Of a DNA stretch of 64,000 bases, positions 33,759 to 46,300 are shown piece after piece. The translations under genes and the position numbers were made by a program. The stretch is from Ilex aquifolium. Taxonomy: Eukaryota; Streptophyta; Magnoliopsida; Aquifoliales; Aquifoliaceae. Under the pieces are notes generated by a model, which worked only from the letters and a program-made list of their open reading frames with translations, did no database searches and was not told the DNA's origin. Numbering within the stretch: position 1 is the first letter of the stretch; every line of letters begins with the position of its first letter. The stretch lies in NCBI GenBank assembly GCA_951799425.1, contig OX637396.1, positions 40,539,901 through 40,603,900 of the forward strand, in the 5' to 3' direction.

Positions 33759-35981
33759 TTTAGCCACAACCTCCTCGGGGTCACGGTCACCACCCCGGGT
33801 ACCAAGTCCCGTCTTCATAGCGGCGTAGAAACAGTTTTTAGCCGCCAACTGGTCGCCCCGGATTTCCATGATGCCGCGCGGGGTAGGGAACTTCATTTTC
33901 TGATGGTAGCTGGAGTGGACCGCCTTCATGGCATGCAGCCACGTTCTCCCCATTATGGCATTATATGGGGAGTCAGAATCTATCACCAAAAACTCCACCG
34001 GGATCGTGACGATCGCCGCCTGAACCATTAATGTGATTTTGCCGAGCGGCAGGGCACTCGAACCGTTGAAACCGACAAGGGGGGTCTGCAAAGGCTTCAA
34101 GTCCTTGCGGGTCAATCCCAACTTCCGGAAGAGGTCGTCGTACATCACCTCGGACGAACTACCAGAATCCACCAGGATCCTTCTTACATCAAATTTGTCG
34201 ACTCGCAAGGTGATCACGAGCGCATCATCATGCGACAGAGCCACCCCTCCCAAATCGGCGTCAGAGAAACTGATAACCTCGTGATCCAAACGGGGCTTCT
34301 TAGAGGATTGTCCTGCCCATCCAGCCTCCTCGACTTGCAACGCTTGTGAAACTCTCTTGCGCTCCGCCCGGAGGACATTATACGTTGGCCTTTCCACCGT
34401 GCTGGCGTGTATGACATTAATAACCGGAACCACTCCTCGGGGTGATTCCGGCCGTTCCTCCACCGCTCTACACCTTGGTCTTCGGTCGATGAACTCTCCC
34501 AAGTGCCCATCCCGGACCAGTTGTTCGAGGAAGGATTTGTATGCCTTACAATCTTCTGTCATGTGGCCATAATCCCTATGAAAGGAACACCTGACGGTAG
34601 TATCTCTCGTAGCCGGGTCGCCCAACATCTTCGGGGGCCACCTGAAATACGGTTCGTACTTTATCTTGTTGAGCATCCTATAAATAGGCTCCTTAAAGAC
34701 GGTGTTGACTCCTTGGAAGGATAGACGGTTTGGTGGAGGGGCCGGCGCATTCCCGCGGGGTGGCTGCTCCCTCTCCCTCTTTCTCGGCATCGTCGTTATG
34801 TTCTCGGGGACTGCGGTTTCTTCCTCAACTCGCGCGTACTTATTTATGCGCGCCATCAGGTCCTTCATGTCGCCAGGAATCTTCTTAGTAAGGGACCGGT
34901 AGAGGCCGCTGTCCCGGGATAGTCCCAGCCGAAAAGACGCTGCAGCCATTGCCTCCGAGCACGCGTCCACTTCGTTAACCTCCTCCCAGTACCAGATTAC
35001 GTACTGCGGAAGGGATTCCCTGTTCTTCCTTCTAAGCGTCAGCAAGGCACCGATGTCTTTCGGCCTCCTCGTGCTGGTGATGAACCGTGCTTTGAACAGC
35101 TCGGCCATTTGTCTCCAACACCCGATGCTCTCCGGGGCCAAGTTTTCGTACCACTTCATGGCGGTATCCCCCAGGCTCATGGGGAAAACCCGGCATAACA
35201 CCCCCTGGTGGGTGTCATAGATTGACATTAGTTGCTTGTAATGCCGTAGGTGACTCTCGGGATCGGTCCTCCCATCATACGCCTTGAATCGGGGGACGGC
35301 GAATTTCTTAGGCATCTCAGTCTCCCTAATGGACCGCACGAAAGGAGAGGTGACCTGTCCATCCTCCGAGGTTTGTGCTTCTCGGCGTGTGTTGCCCATA
35401 TGCTCCTGTGGGTATCTAGCTTCCCTTGGCCCCCTTGCGGTAGATTCCGCCCGGGATCCCGCGGATATGGCGTCTCGGGGGATCCCACGGCGGAGGTCCC
35501 ACCACGAAAGGCTGTCTCTGCGGGGATCTCCTCTGGCCCTTTCAGCGGCTGCATGCTTCCTACGGTTTCGTGGATTTTGCCTCTCGGGTGAGCGCCCGCG
35601 CCGATTCCCCTCTAGAGTCTCGGGTCTCGTCTCCTTGGACTCCCCTTGATTGGGACTCCGTTCCATCGGTTCTCGTGTGCGCCGGCTAGCTTCTGCCGAC
35701 TGCTCGAACTCTCTTAACCTACGCCGTACTCTGGCGTTGTCTCTTTCAAGCTCCCTCATGCGTTCCCCCATACGTTCCTCCACCATTTCTACGATGTCAC
35801 GGGCCGAGGGGATTTGCCCCCCTGGCCCCTGATTCATGAGGAAGGTCCGCTGGGAAGAACGCTCAACCCCAGCTGACTGACGCGCTGGGCTTACTTCTCT
35901 AACCGCCGGGAGGCGTATAGCCCCCACGTTCCTCGTGTGCAAACTCCCTATCCCTTCCCCTTGGGATCGTGTGTTCACCAT
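33756..35981 (-). CDS. gag: Tat gag-protease
   Basis: The ORF from the ATG at 35,981 (MVNTRSQGEGIGSL) has 741 codons before the TAG. An open stretch upstream to 36,098 covers the primer site and LTR edge and is not taken as coding. A coiled coil lies near residues 60-120, an R/E/P-rich region follows, and the gag domain spans about 230-400 (MSLGDTAMKWYENLAPESIG, FKARFITSTRRPKDIGALLT). A zinc-finger-like CSFHRDYGHMTEDC follows near 490, and the retropepsin site DSGSSSEVMYDDL near 603. The product forms particles and processes the polyprotein. No frame damage is seen. Confidence 0.9.
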   Translation of the reverse strand: MVNTRSQGEGIGSLHTRNVGAIRLPAVREVSPARQSAGVERSSQRTFLMNQGPGGQIPSARDIVEMVEERMGERMRELERDNARVRRRLREFEQSAEASRRTREPMERSPNQGESKETRPETLEGNRRGRSPERQNPRNRRKHAAAERARGDPRRDSLSWWDLRRGIPRDAISAGSRAESTARGPREARYPQEHMGNTRREAQTSEDGQVTSPFVRSIRETEMPKKFAVPRFKAYDGRTDPESHLRHYKQLMSIYDTHQGVLCRVFPMSLGDTAMKWYENLAPESIGCWRQMAELFKARFITSTRRPKDIGALLTLRRKNRESLPQYVIWYWEEVNEVDACSEAMAAASFRLGLSRDSGLYRSLTKKIPGDMKDLMARINKYARVEEETAVPENITTMPRKREREQPPRGNAPAPPPNRLSFQGVNTVFKEPIYRMLNKIKYEPYFRWPPKMLGDPATRDTTVRCSFHRDYGHMTEDCKAYKSFLEQLVRDGHLGEFIDRRPRCRAVEERPESPRGVVPVINVIHASTVERPTYNVLRAERKRVSQALQVEEAGWAGQSSKKPRLDHEVISFSDADLGGVALSHDDALVITLRVDKFDVRRILVDSGSSSEVMYDDLFRKLGLTRKDLKPLQTPLVGFNGSSALPLGKITLMVQAAIVTIPVEFLVIDSDSPYNAIMGRTWLHAMKAVHSSYHQKMKFPTPRGIMEIRGDQLAAKNCFYAAMKTGLGTRGGDRDPEEVVAK

Positions 35982-36010
35982 GATGTAACCGCTACAAAAG
36001 AAAGGTTGTT

Positions 36011-36031
36011 TGTTCCCACAGACGGCGCCAA
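36011..36031 (-). other. Primer binding site of the Tat element
   Basis: On the minus strand TTTGGCGCCGTCTGTGGGAA follows the 5' LTR within two bases. The TGGCGCC start is shared by many plant gypsy elements. I do not assign the tRNA. Confidence 0.7.
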
Positions 36032-36033
36032 AT

Positions 36034-36808
36034 TGCACGGGATAATTCCTGCAATCAATATCGAGTAGCGGCTGGGCTGATAGCGAACCCTGAAACAATC
36101 ACAAGGTTAGGAAAAAGGGAGCCAGGCGCAAGCCCGGCTTATCCCCTCCGAAGCTTAAGTCAGTAAGAATGGGGGGAAAGCTCTCCTTCTATGAATTCTG
36201 GATTGATTTTGCGTACCTTTGCTCATTTTTCTGAGGGGTATTTATACATGGACTCGTAATGATTGTTCTGACACAACGGTCACCTCAGCAATCAACACTT
36301 TTCACCATTACCCATGTGTAATGAGTGATATCTACCTGGACTCCCGTGTTATTAATGCTCGGCGGAAGAAAATTAGTCCTCGGTGCTATGCCGAGAACAT
36401 AAACCTACCTGAGTACTCGAGTGCCTATAAACGGTGCCTGACACCTACCATCGGCACTCTGCGTTTAGGGGGCACTCGGCCCTATGTCTGAGCTCGGCGC
36501 CACAGTCATCAATGCAGGTACTCATGACTGTCAGTTTGAGTCCTCGAGGGTGCAGAGGCGCATTAAATGCTGTCTCAGTCACTCATGTCTTCATAAATGC
36601 TGGGTCACATCGCATTAATTACTATGGTCAGAGGTTCATACTTGGCTCCATGAGACTGCGTTTCTTCCTCGGCTCGCCCTCTCGTTTTCGGCGCCAGGTT
36701 ACCTCTCAGAGTCGGCTCATCCACTCGGCATCGGCTTCATGGCTTCATAACGGCTTCACTTGTACACGTGTCGCCTTGGGGCCTGTGGAGCCGTCTTGAG
36801 TCCCTCCA
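36034..36808 (-). repeat. 5' LTR (right copy) of the Tat element
   Basis: This is the promoter LTR for minus-strand gag-pol. It is identical in length to the left copy, with six transitions seen between them. The adjoining AGTAC is the target duplication, after which intron 8 continues. Confidence 0.95.
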
Positions 36809-37405
36809 AGTACGTACGTGTTTTAATTAATTATAATTCATCGATTTGGGACATGGGTGGCCTCAATTCCTCGTGGTTATAGACGTTGTGTCTATCTTAT
36901 TCCATCAAAGAAAGAAAAGTCTTATATATGTAGTGCACAAGACTTCCCGACTATGAATTGATCGTTTTGAGCGATATGTAACACTTAGTTTTTGTTCTTT
37001 CATTTGTATTTTAGGTTTATGGAGCCACTAACAACTGGTGATTATCCAGAAACTATGAAGAAACTAGTTGGTTCTCGTCTTCCCAGGTTTTCACCTGCAC
37101 AGTCCAAGTTGGTAAAGGGATCATATGATTTTCTAGGATTGAACTACTATACTGCTAGTTATGCATTCAATGTTCCACCCAATCCTGATAAGAAAACTTA
37201 TAGCTACTCCACAGATTCTGACATTAAATTTACAGGTAAGTTGAAAGTTTATTTTGCTTCTCAGCAATTATAAATTTCTTTTTGTAATTAGCATACTGAA
37301 TTGAATTGATTATGAATTTCTCTTTTTTTCTAGCGGATCGGAATGGTATACCCATTGGTCCAAAGGTAAGGCCTTAACACTTTGATTTTTTTTCTAATAC
37401 ATAAA

Positions 37406-37829
37406 GGGCATGTTTGGTATGTGGGTTTGGGGGGGGGGGTTTTGGATCCTGGGTTAGGGATTAAACCCCCTTAAACCCATGTTTGACAACTATGTATTTA
37501 GTCCAAGGTTTGAAACTCGGCCCGGTCATGAAACCCACATACTTGGGTTTCATGAAACCCATGGGGGGGGTTTTCATATGTGGGTTTGGGGGTTTCACAT
37601 TTAAATGACATTTATACCCCCTCATATATTCATACCCATGTTTGGATTAAATTAGTTAAGGGGCACAATAGTCATTTCTATACAAATATATTATCATAAC
37701 AGTCATATATCTCTGCGCATACCAAACATGGGTATGGACAACATTGAATGTTAAATCCCATCTTTGGGTCAAACCCGGGTTTGGTCAAGCCAATCCAAAC
37801 CCCTCCCAAAAAATATACCAAACAGGCCC
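37406..37829. mobile_element. MITE-like insertion in intron 10
   Basis: The ends GGGCATGTTTGGTAT and, reversed, GGGCCTGTTTGGTAT are inverted repeats that continue as TTTGGG-rich sequence. The interior carries further GGGTTTGGGG and ATGAAACCCA blocks in both orientations, allowing a large foldback. AAA or CAAAG flanks are compatible with a short duplication, but the exact edge is uncertain. It lies in beta-glucosidase intron 10. Confidence 0.6.
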
Positions 37830-38365
37830 AAAGAGCATCGAATTCAATGAACATAATTCTCGCTGTTGTAAATTTTTTAAAAAAGAAGGTGATATATTCT
37901 TGTATTACATTTGTTATATGTTTTGGTTCTCATAGTTTTTCATCCTTTAACATTGCAGGGTGGTTCAGATTGGCTCAATGTTTATCCCGAAGGAATTTCT
38001 AAGCTTCTTCTCTATATAAAGAAGACGTACAATAAGTACAATACTCTTCCACCTATTTACATCACTGAGAATGGTAATTACGAATTTTTTAGCATCAATT
38101 CATGCCAATTTTGTCATTTAAAAGCAAAATAAAGAATTCAAGTTTGATTATTATATGTTCAATTTGAGAAACAAACCTCCCCCTTGTTTCACAGGTTTTG
38201 ATGAAAAAGATAACTCTAGGTTAACTCCCTCGGAAGCTCGTGTTGATCAAATGAGGATAGACTACTACAATGACCATCTTTTTCATCTTCAGCAAGCAAT
38301 GAAGTAAGTTTACAAAAGACACACAGATACAAATACTTGTCCAACTTTGTTGTTGTGTTTTAACT

Positions 38366-39553
38366 ATGGTATATATAACTAATATATATATATCTTGCAT
38401 TTTTTGTAGTGATGGTGTCATCATGAAAGGATACTTTGCGTGGTCATTAATGGACAACTTCGAATGGAGTGATGGTTATACTGTTCGTTTTGACATTATT
38501 TATGTCGATTACAATAATGATTTGACAAGATATCCAAAAGAATCAGCCATATGGTTCGCGAATTTTCTCGGAAAGGGTACACAAACAAAACCCCCAAACA
38601 CCCTGAAAATCTGGAACGTGGACTCCGAAGCCCAAAGGAAATGGTCCCCAACCAGCCCACATCGAGAGCAGAGGGCCTAAGAGACCAAAGAGCCAACAGC
38701 CCAGCCCTGATTCGATTCTCAGCCCATAACCTAAGGTAAGCCCTATTGCGCCACGTGCTCCAAGGACAAAGGGAACCAGCTCTGATTCCTCAGAGTTACA
38801 CCCTGCAAAAGGTAGAAAGAAGTGGTGCCGAACAAACCCAGGTGGTCGTGGGCACAGTACCGTCGGCAGACAGAGAGGCTTGCAGGGAAAGGACGAAAGG
38901 TCCCCACAAGATCAGGAAAAGGAAGAAGAAGAGTAACAAACCCTAAGGAGAGGCGCCATATAAATAGACTAGTAGAAGGAAGGAGGGGGATCAACTCTTG
39001 AGCCTCCTTCCTAGCCTTCTTTCTGGTATTTTACCCTTGAGCTTAGAATATCCAGATAAGAAAGGATCCATAACGGCCCTGCGCCTGTAAATTTCTTATA
39101 CCTATTTGAGATCAATACATTTCACTAAGGAGCAAGAGCCTTTATTACAGTGGACGTAGCCCAAGTCCATCGGCTAGGGTGAACCACTTACATTATTTGT
39201 TTGTCATTGCATAACTTTAATTTTCTTAGTCATATCCCGTAAAACCCAACAGGACCATATCAGACTGGGCCTGGGAGATTAGTTCCGAGACTTCATCAGT
39301 ATATATAACTAATATATATATATCTTGCAGTTTTTGTAGTGATGGCGTCATCGTGAAAGGATACTTTGCGTGGTCATTAATGGACAACTTCAAATGGAGT
39401 GACGGTTATACTGTTCGTTTTGGCATTATTTATGTCGATTACAATAATGATTTGACAAGATACCCAAAAGAATCAGCCATATGGTTCGCGAATTTTCTCG
39501 CAAAGGGTGGTACACAAACAAAACCCCCAAACAAGCCACGTCTTGGTCAATAA
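38366..39553 (+). repeat. Duplicated last exon of the beta-glucosidase around an LTR-like insert
   Basis: Segment 38,366-38,597 recurs at 39,296-39,528, including the TATATATATATCTTGCA intron end, the acceptor and the coding text from DGVI to TKPPN. The first copy runs into foreign sequence after PPN; the second ends naturally KPRLGQ and TAA at 39,551-39,553. The first keeps DNFEW but has RFDIIY; the second has DNFKW and RFGIIY. The family normally has FEW and RFGI, so each copy carries a different unusual residue. The intervening 38,598-39,295 looks like a solo LTR: TATA-like CCATATAAATAG (38,956-38,967) and AGTGGACGTAGCCC...GGTGAACCA (39,150-39,186). Confidence 0.8.
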
Positions 39554-40390
39554 AGGCAAGAGAAGGAGTCAATCAAGCAAAATTAAAAAATAAAGAAGAT
39601 AAAAAAAAAAAAAAATCTTTACTTTCCCCAACCATGTTTGTGGTATTCAAATAAGCTAAGGTACGTACCAACTATAGTTGGAATTGGTACCTAACTTTGT
39701 CAAGGTTGATCGAGGTTTACATTTAATCATCGATCATTGTGTTGTAGCTCATTGTATCTTTGAATCTTATGATTCCATTCCGTGTTTAATGGAGATATAG
39801 TAATAGTTGTGTTATTTAAACTCTTTCCATTTTCGGTGATTTCTTTACTCTTTTTTTTAACACAAGGACAAAACAAACCTTTTTCATCTAAGATGGACTT
39901 AAAAATAAAATATTTTCCACATAAGACTTTTTGACAAATAAATATGTTTTGATGTACCGATCTCCAAAAAATCTCTTTTTTTGGTTAATTTCAACAAAAC
40001 CCAACACCTACGTGACGACTTTCTTTCAAAGTTTGGCTCTTTAATTAGCACGCACATGAGATCAACAAGCAGTTAGCCTAATGACTACTAGTCTTGCTAT
40101 TAGATATTAATTTATAGATTTGACCCTCATAGTCCTCGACCCTTATAATAGACTTTTATTTGCCCCCCCAAAAAAAATAGCGCGAACATCTGATTTGTTT
40201 CAGGGTTTTTTTGGGTATACCACGGTGCATACTAGATTGTCCAGATGCTTAAACTGGATCGGCCCAAGCCCAGCTCTAGCAATGTAGGATAGCCCAGGAG
40301 TCGGTATTGAATTTGAAATACTTTTCCATACTTGTAGCCATTTAATTTCCATGCCTTTTGTGTGTGATGTGGAACTCATTAACTTTCATT
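39554..40390. other. Convergent intergenic region
   Basis: This is the 3' UTR of the beta-glucosidase and the shared downstream region of both genes. No typical final fructosamine-kinase exon can be found on the minus strand here. A-runs occur at 39,600-39,615 and 40,165-40,180. Confidence 0.5.
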
Positions 40391-43300
40391 TCATAGAACA
40401 AAAGATGTAAAAAGAATTACAGAAAATGGTGGATAAGAAATCCACCCAAAAAACACAAAAACAAAGAACATGAAATGAAAGTAGCAAATATACAACAGGA
40501 AGAGACTTGAAAATCTCAAAGTAGCAAATATACAAGAAATGTAGTGATTCAAGTAATGGTGTAGCATATAAAGATCTCTCCTCTTCTCAAAGCCAGGTTG
40601 CTTGGGCATGACCTGAAAAAAGAGCAACAACGACGGAATTAGGGTATTAAAAACAGTTCCTGATGGTCTTCTAGGCATATACTACTTGGATCTGCCTCAA
40701 AGTGAGAATGGAGAGGAAGATACCTCAAAATAGGCATTGTAGAAAGATCCTCCAAATCCAGCACACCATGACATAAATTCTGCCTCATTATGTCCATCTA
40801 CATAAAATGGAAGGACTTGCAACATCAAAAAGTAGTCCTCTAAATAGCAGTAGAAGCTCGTAAAAAGAAACATATTCAACCAGTTTTCTGCATATTTTAT
40901 GATAATCAGAACTTCTATCTGACATTATATTATTAGAGTAATCGACTGCTTATGGTCCCAACTGTCTGTCATGCAAATCCTTGAATCCTGACATAGCCCG
41001 TATGTTGACTAGTCATGCCTATCCTTGAATCCAACATGGCATGTACCCAGCCAACGGCTTTCACGTGTTGCATCTGACATGTCATTCACTGTCTCAGCGC
41101 CGTATAATCCGCAAGCATTTTCAGTTGCCTTGACAACGTTGGACTGGGACAGAAAGCCACAGCAGCATAGCGCCTTTTCGCTGCGATAAGCTTTAAGGGT
41201 AATAACCTGGCCGCTTAAGCAAGGATTTCACTGTCTCAAAGCACAAGGTAGTACCATGGACTTGGTTTACTGCACCCTTGTCATGGGCTTCACAAAAAGA
41301 ACCAAGACACTTACCAAACACCGGATATGTATTGCGGTCTTCAAGTCCGTGCAGGTTTATATGCTGAGCTTGCATTTAATGTTGGTCAAGCCTAACGGTA
41401 TTGGGACATTAAAGCCCCATTAAGGGGCCGATCTACCACTCATTCCTTAACCCTCATTGAATATTGCTGGCACCTCCAGCTTCTTCTTAGGTTGCCTTCC
41501 CTTCCCTCATCCTCTCCCAATCCCAGGTCCAAGTCGTAGACTTATTTGTGGCACCTCTCCATACCAGCAACCCTTTATCAACGCCGTCTAAATATCCAAT
41601 GGACAGGAAATACCTACACTACCACATTACAACCAAGAAAATTGTTGTCAAACACAGCCATGCACACCAACCTATCATTTGTCACAAACATCTCATCCAT
41701 GGTAATTGCTTTTCAAAGTTTCACTTATATACAAAACAGATGACCTTCATTTCATTCATCCAGATGCCCCTTAACTTCCAGTTCATTAATGTAGATACCA
41801 CTTGACTATGTGCGATTATACTTATTTCTCAGCTGGAAATCGGTACAGTTCCCACCCATTCTCATTTTTTATGAAAGAAAAAAAAAACCCATAAAAGTGC
41901 AGGATTTACAGTGTGTTTCAGAACTTTTTCCAAACCCTGAATGAAAAGTTTGTAATTCCTAACTTGGTAAGTGTATCCTATGATTCAACAGGCATGAGCT
42001 GGTTGGTTCCCCATGTAACCAATTGCTTCTTTGTAAATAGTACATATCTTTGGAAAATTTTGATTTTGGAATTTTCATGTGTTTGATCAAATACCACCTG
42101 GAACTGGGCTTTGGAGGTGACAGAAAAGCCACCAACCAAATTTAATTGTGTTCTGCTAAATTCCTAGGCTGTTCAGTGGCTAGCATGTAGTAGCCACTAA
42201 AAAGGAAAATGCACAATAACCATCCAGGAGCAAAATGGTATTGCAACCTAAATCAACTTGTACTTACAGTAACATGCTGGATCAAGTATAACAGGGTCTC
42301 CGTTCTTGTCAGAGCTAATATTCCCACTCCATAAGTCTCCATGTAACAGGCATGGCTCTATCAAAACATCTTCAAAAAGCGGTCCCATATTCTTCACCAG
42401 TCTTTGTCCTGTTAGTAATCACAAACCAGATAAATAATGAACCATGTAATTTCCAAGAATAATAGTAGGTGGATATATCTTAGAAACAAAAATGTCCTAC
42501 ACTTGCACATCACTAGTCTGTCTAAATGGGCATGTCAAGTTTTAAAATCCCATGGCAACAGTCATTAGGCTAATATAATCCAAAAGCAAGATTTTGGTCA
42601 CTGATTGTTGATAGCTTAGAAATCAAGCTAGGGAGAAGGTAAGCATAAGATTTTCAATGCTGCGATAAATGAAATACGGAACTAGAACATCAGCAGAAAT
42701 CACTAATAACAGATAAGTACATCTAATTCTATATCAAATATTAATGCACAGGGCAATTAATTTAATTGGTTTGGTCATCAAGAATTTGAGTACCGCAAGT
42801 ATGATAGAGGATAAAATATATTTGCCCACCATAATGTTAGAAGTTACAACAAGTAGAAGCTGACCTCTTTCATATATGGTCGAATCACCATACTGTTCGC
42901 GTGCCAACTTCAGTTGATAACCCAATCTATGCTCCCCATAAAATTGAATCCAATTTGATGTCCAAGTGTTTATCTGTGGAGTACTACACAAATACATTTG
43001 GATTTCAAATTCAAGGAAGCATTTCCACTTATTATTCTAAGCATAGAATTAGTAACTTACTGAAAATTTCTTCTTAGTGAACTTGGCAAATGGATGACAA
43101 ACATTGGGGATAATCCGATAATGATCAGCTATTAAAAGGACAAGTTCAAAAGTTATTCAATATGTTTCTTGCATTCAAGATCTGTTAGTGCGCTGTAGTT
43201 GGTAGGTGCATATGCATGTGTATGTGTTTGGATTCAAGATGAGAAACATGGGTATCAATGCTCAACCATTAAAATGACAAGTTTGAAAGTGATTCAAATG

Positions 43301-46300
43301 ATTCTTGCATTCAACATATGTTGGTGCGTTGTAGACGAGTAGGTGCATATGCATGTGTGTGTGCATGTGTGAGAGAAATGATAATGATCTAGGAGTGAGA
43401 CATGTACCTGCCAATGGTATTGTCAACATAAAAACCAAAACCTTTTTCAGATTTCCCTGCTTTATGCATTTCAGCAAGCTTCCTTCCTAATGCAGACTGA
43501 GGACTGGTGAATGGTCAAGGAACTGATAGATAATTGTTAGCTCCGTCATCAGGCTACAAAAAAAATCATCTCCCACCTGGTTGCTTCTAGAAGAGCCAGA
43601 TTCAACAAATTCCATAATGATATATGCACCACCTGTTGGCAGGGCTCCAACCTATTGTTAATAGAAGAAATTGTAAGGTTTTACAGTTAGGCACCTGCAT
43701 AGGTAGACTTACAAGTTGATATGAATTTCTCTGCTCAACAGCTTCCTCACCTGAAATGGTTTAGGCACACGGATCGATCCAGTTTCGTACATTGCATCTA
43801 AACCCAAAGCCTCTCCCTCAAACATTGATGGTCCAATACTCCTGTTCCAGTTTCAAAAGCATCAGATCAAGCAAGCATCATAACAGTAATTATTTTACTT
43901 GACATTCTATTATTCCCCATCAACATGCCATCCTATAAGAAAGATCCTTCACAACTTGAACATCATACTATATGTCATATTAGGGGTGACAAGCAAATAA
44001 AACAACAAATCAGACTATATTCAGAAGTAACTCTGCAATTGTTTGTATACCCAAGCAACAAATTAAATCATCCAACCATCGAAGAACGCCACACCTGTTT
44101 GTTTTAACAAAAAAGGAGCCAGCATCAGTGTCATAACGATTGGCAAGGTTGATGCAACCACCACCAATGGAACTAATACTTGTAATCTGTGTTGCCTTTC
44201 CTTCTGATAGAACCCATTCACGGATTGGATCATCATGCATTGTAGCCACTGTTATAAAACCATAACATCATGAAAAAATAAAAACTATTCAATAAAAAAC
44301 CCATATAATGTAAACTTTCAGTGTGTGGCCATGCAACTCCAAAATCAACATACTAAAGTGTTATGATCTGCTAAATACAGATATACACATCATTCACATT
44401 CACATTCCCATCCCCAACCCCCTTTCAGCCTAGCCCTTCAGCAAAATGTAAATTATCAAAAAACCTTATCGTCAAGATTTATCACAAGACATACTAATAA
44501 AACAATCACACATATAGCCCTTCTACAATTATTATTATTATTATTGTTTTGTGAAAAACTACTGAAAACTGAATATCCAGTACAGGAAATCAGCAAATAA
44601 AAAAAGAAGGATATAGCCCAGGCATGGTTAATCCCCAGCATTCATCAATTGAAACTTTTTTCATTGATGTAAATATGAATATACCCATCAGCCAATTTGA
44701 ATGGAGAATAATCTACCCAAGGAGAGACAGGGAAGGGGTGCAGCTTGTCTGCGGTTGGAAGAAACCGCATGACATACGGTTTAATGAAACGGCTGCGTTT
44801 CATTTGTTTTTTCAATTTTTTTTTTTTATTTCCCCCTTATCAAAACGACGTCGTTTTGGACCTTTTAAAAACCAGATTCAGTCCCCTCCATTTTCTTTCT
44901 CCCGCTTGTTCTTCATCCGCCTGGTTCTCCCGCTTGTTCTTCATCCGGACTGGTTCTCCTGCTTCTTCACAGCTCAAACTTCTCCATCTTCTTCTTCGGC
45001 TGGTCTGGTTCTCCAGCTCAAGCTCTGAGCACTTGTCCAGTTCTCATTACCCTTTCTCTTACATTTCTGGTATGGACGGAGCCATTGTTTAACTTGTTTC
45101 AGAATATCTTGAATCATAATATTGCTATGACCCAAGATTCAGTTGATCAACTTGTCTATCGAGTTTGCGAATGCACAGACTACTTTTCTAATTTTTTGAA
45201 GTTTGGGAACTATTTTAGTATTTGTTTATTTCCTCCCACTTTTTTTTTTTGTTGGTTGGTAAACAGACACATGGGAAGAGTTCCTTGGTGCTTCACATGT
45301 GCAAAATGAATTCTTTATCTAAGTACCGTAGGCCACTTGCCATGAATCTATGCAGAATGAGTTGTGTTTCAAATCAATTATATAAGGCATAGATCTCAAG
45401 GAGAGAATATATGCATGTGCATCAAACAACCATGTCATGTGAAGCACACCACAACCCGATGCATTATTCATGGGTGTTAATGATACGATTTTCAAATTAC
45501 AAATTTGATTTGTCAGATATAAAATGATATTTTTATAAGAATTCGAACTCAAATCTATAATGGATTATTTAATATCAAAGGATTAGGTGAAGAAAGGAAC
45601 GACCTTACCAAGTCTTTTCTTATAATTTGTTTCTTCCCAAGTCTCTTTTATTTATTGGTAAACTGACGGACTTTTTGAGAATTCTTTGTGCCTTACATAT
45701 GTGTAAGCCACTTGACAACTTTTTCATTTGCTAGTCGTTTTATATTTTTTTTTGGTGACCTAATCAATAATTATTGCTACCTTTTTTTTTTTATCAATGG
45801 GACCTACAAACCACTCACACTGGACAATTGTGACCAGGTGAGGGCTGTGTAATTGATTAAATACTCACACACACGTCTAAAGGCTGTCCGATGTGGGATA
45901 ACCCCATAATTATTGCTATCTTGAATCATTGAATCTGCTGAAATGAATTGATTTTATAACAAACTAGTGTTTTTTTACAAAAATTATGTGTATTAATCTT
46001 ATTGTAGGATACTATGATGGATGATTTGGGAGTTAATGCGACTGATAATATACCTCATATTGGTATGCATTTTGATACGGAGGAAAATGCTTATGCGTTT
46101 TACAATAGTTATGGAGGGTCTGTGGGATTTAGCGTGAGGAAAGATTTTCAGAATAAAAGTTTGAAAGATGGCGTCGTCATTTATAGAAAATATGTTTGTT
46201 GTAAACAAGGTCAAAGGGGTCGTGATAAAAGAGAGTGCCAAATAAGGAAGCCTCGAGCAGAGACAAAAACAAATTGTCAAGCTCATATGTGCATATCTCT

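Larger units (their letters stand above)
26049..36808 (-). mobile_element. Tat-type Ty3/gypsy LTR retrotransposon (10.8 kb)
   Basis: Two 775-bp LTRs (26049-26823 and 36034-36808) are flanked by a perfect AGTAC duplication (26044-26048 and 36809-36813). On the minus strand the order is 5' LTR, primer site, gag-protease, UAG stop, RT, two RNase H domains, integrase, an 82-bp tandem array, an antisense gene and 3' LTR. The dual RNase H and antisense gene are hallmarks of the Tat lineage. I count six LTR mismatches, about 0.8 percent, so the insertion is young. It inserted eight bases into intron 8 of the beta-glucosidase gene and left the splice donor intact. Confidence 0.95.

Noticed and set aside
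30820..36000. Plus-strand ORFs opposite Tat gag-pol
   Set aside because: They are shadows of the high-GC pol and gag frames. The real antisense gene lies outside this part.
44456..45309. Several 60-134 codon ORFs near the MULE left end
   Set aside because: Overlapping, without domains, partly crossing the element boundary.
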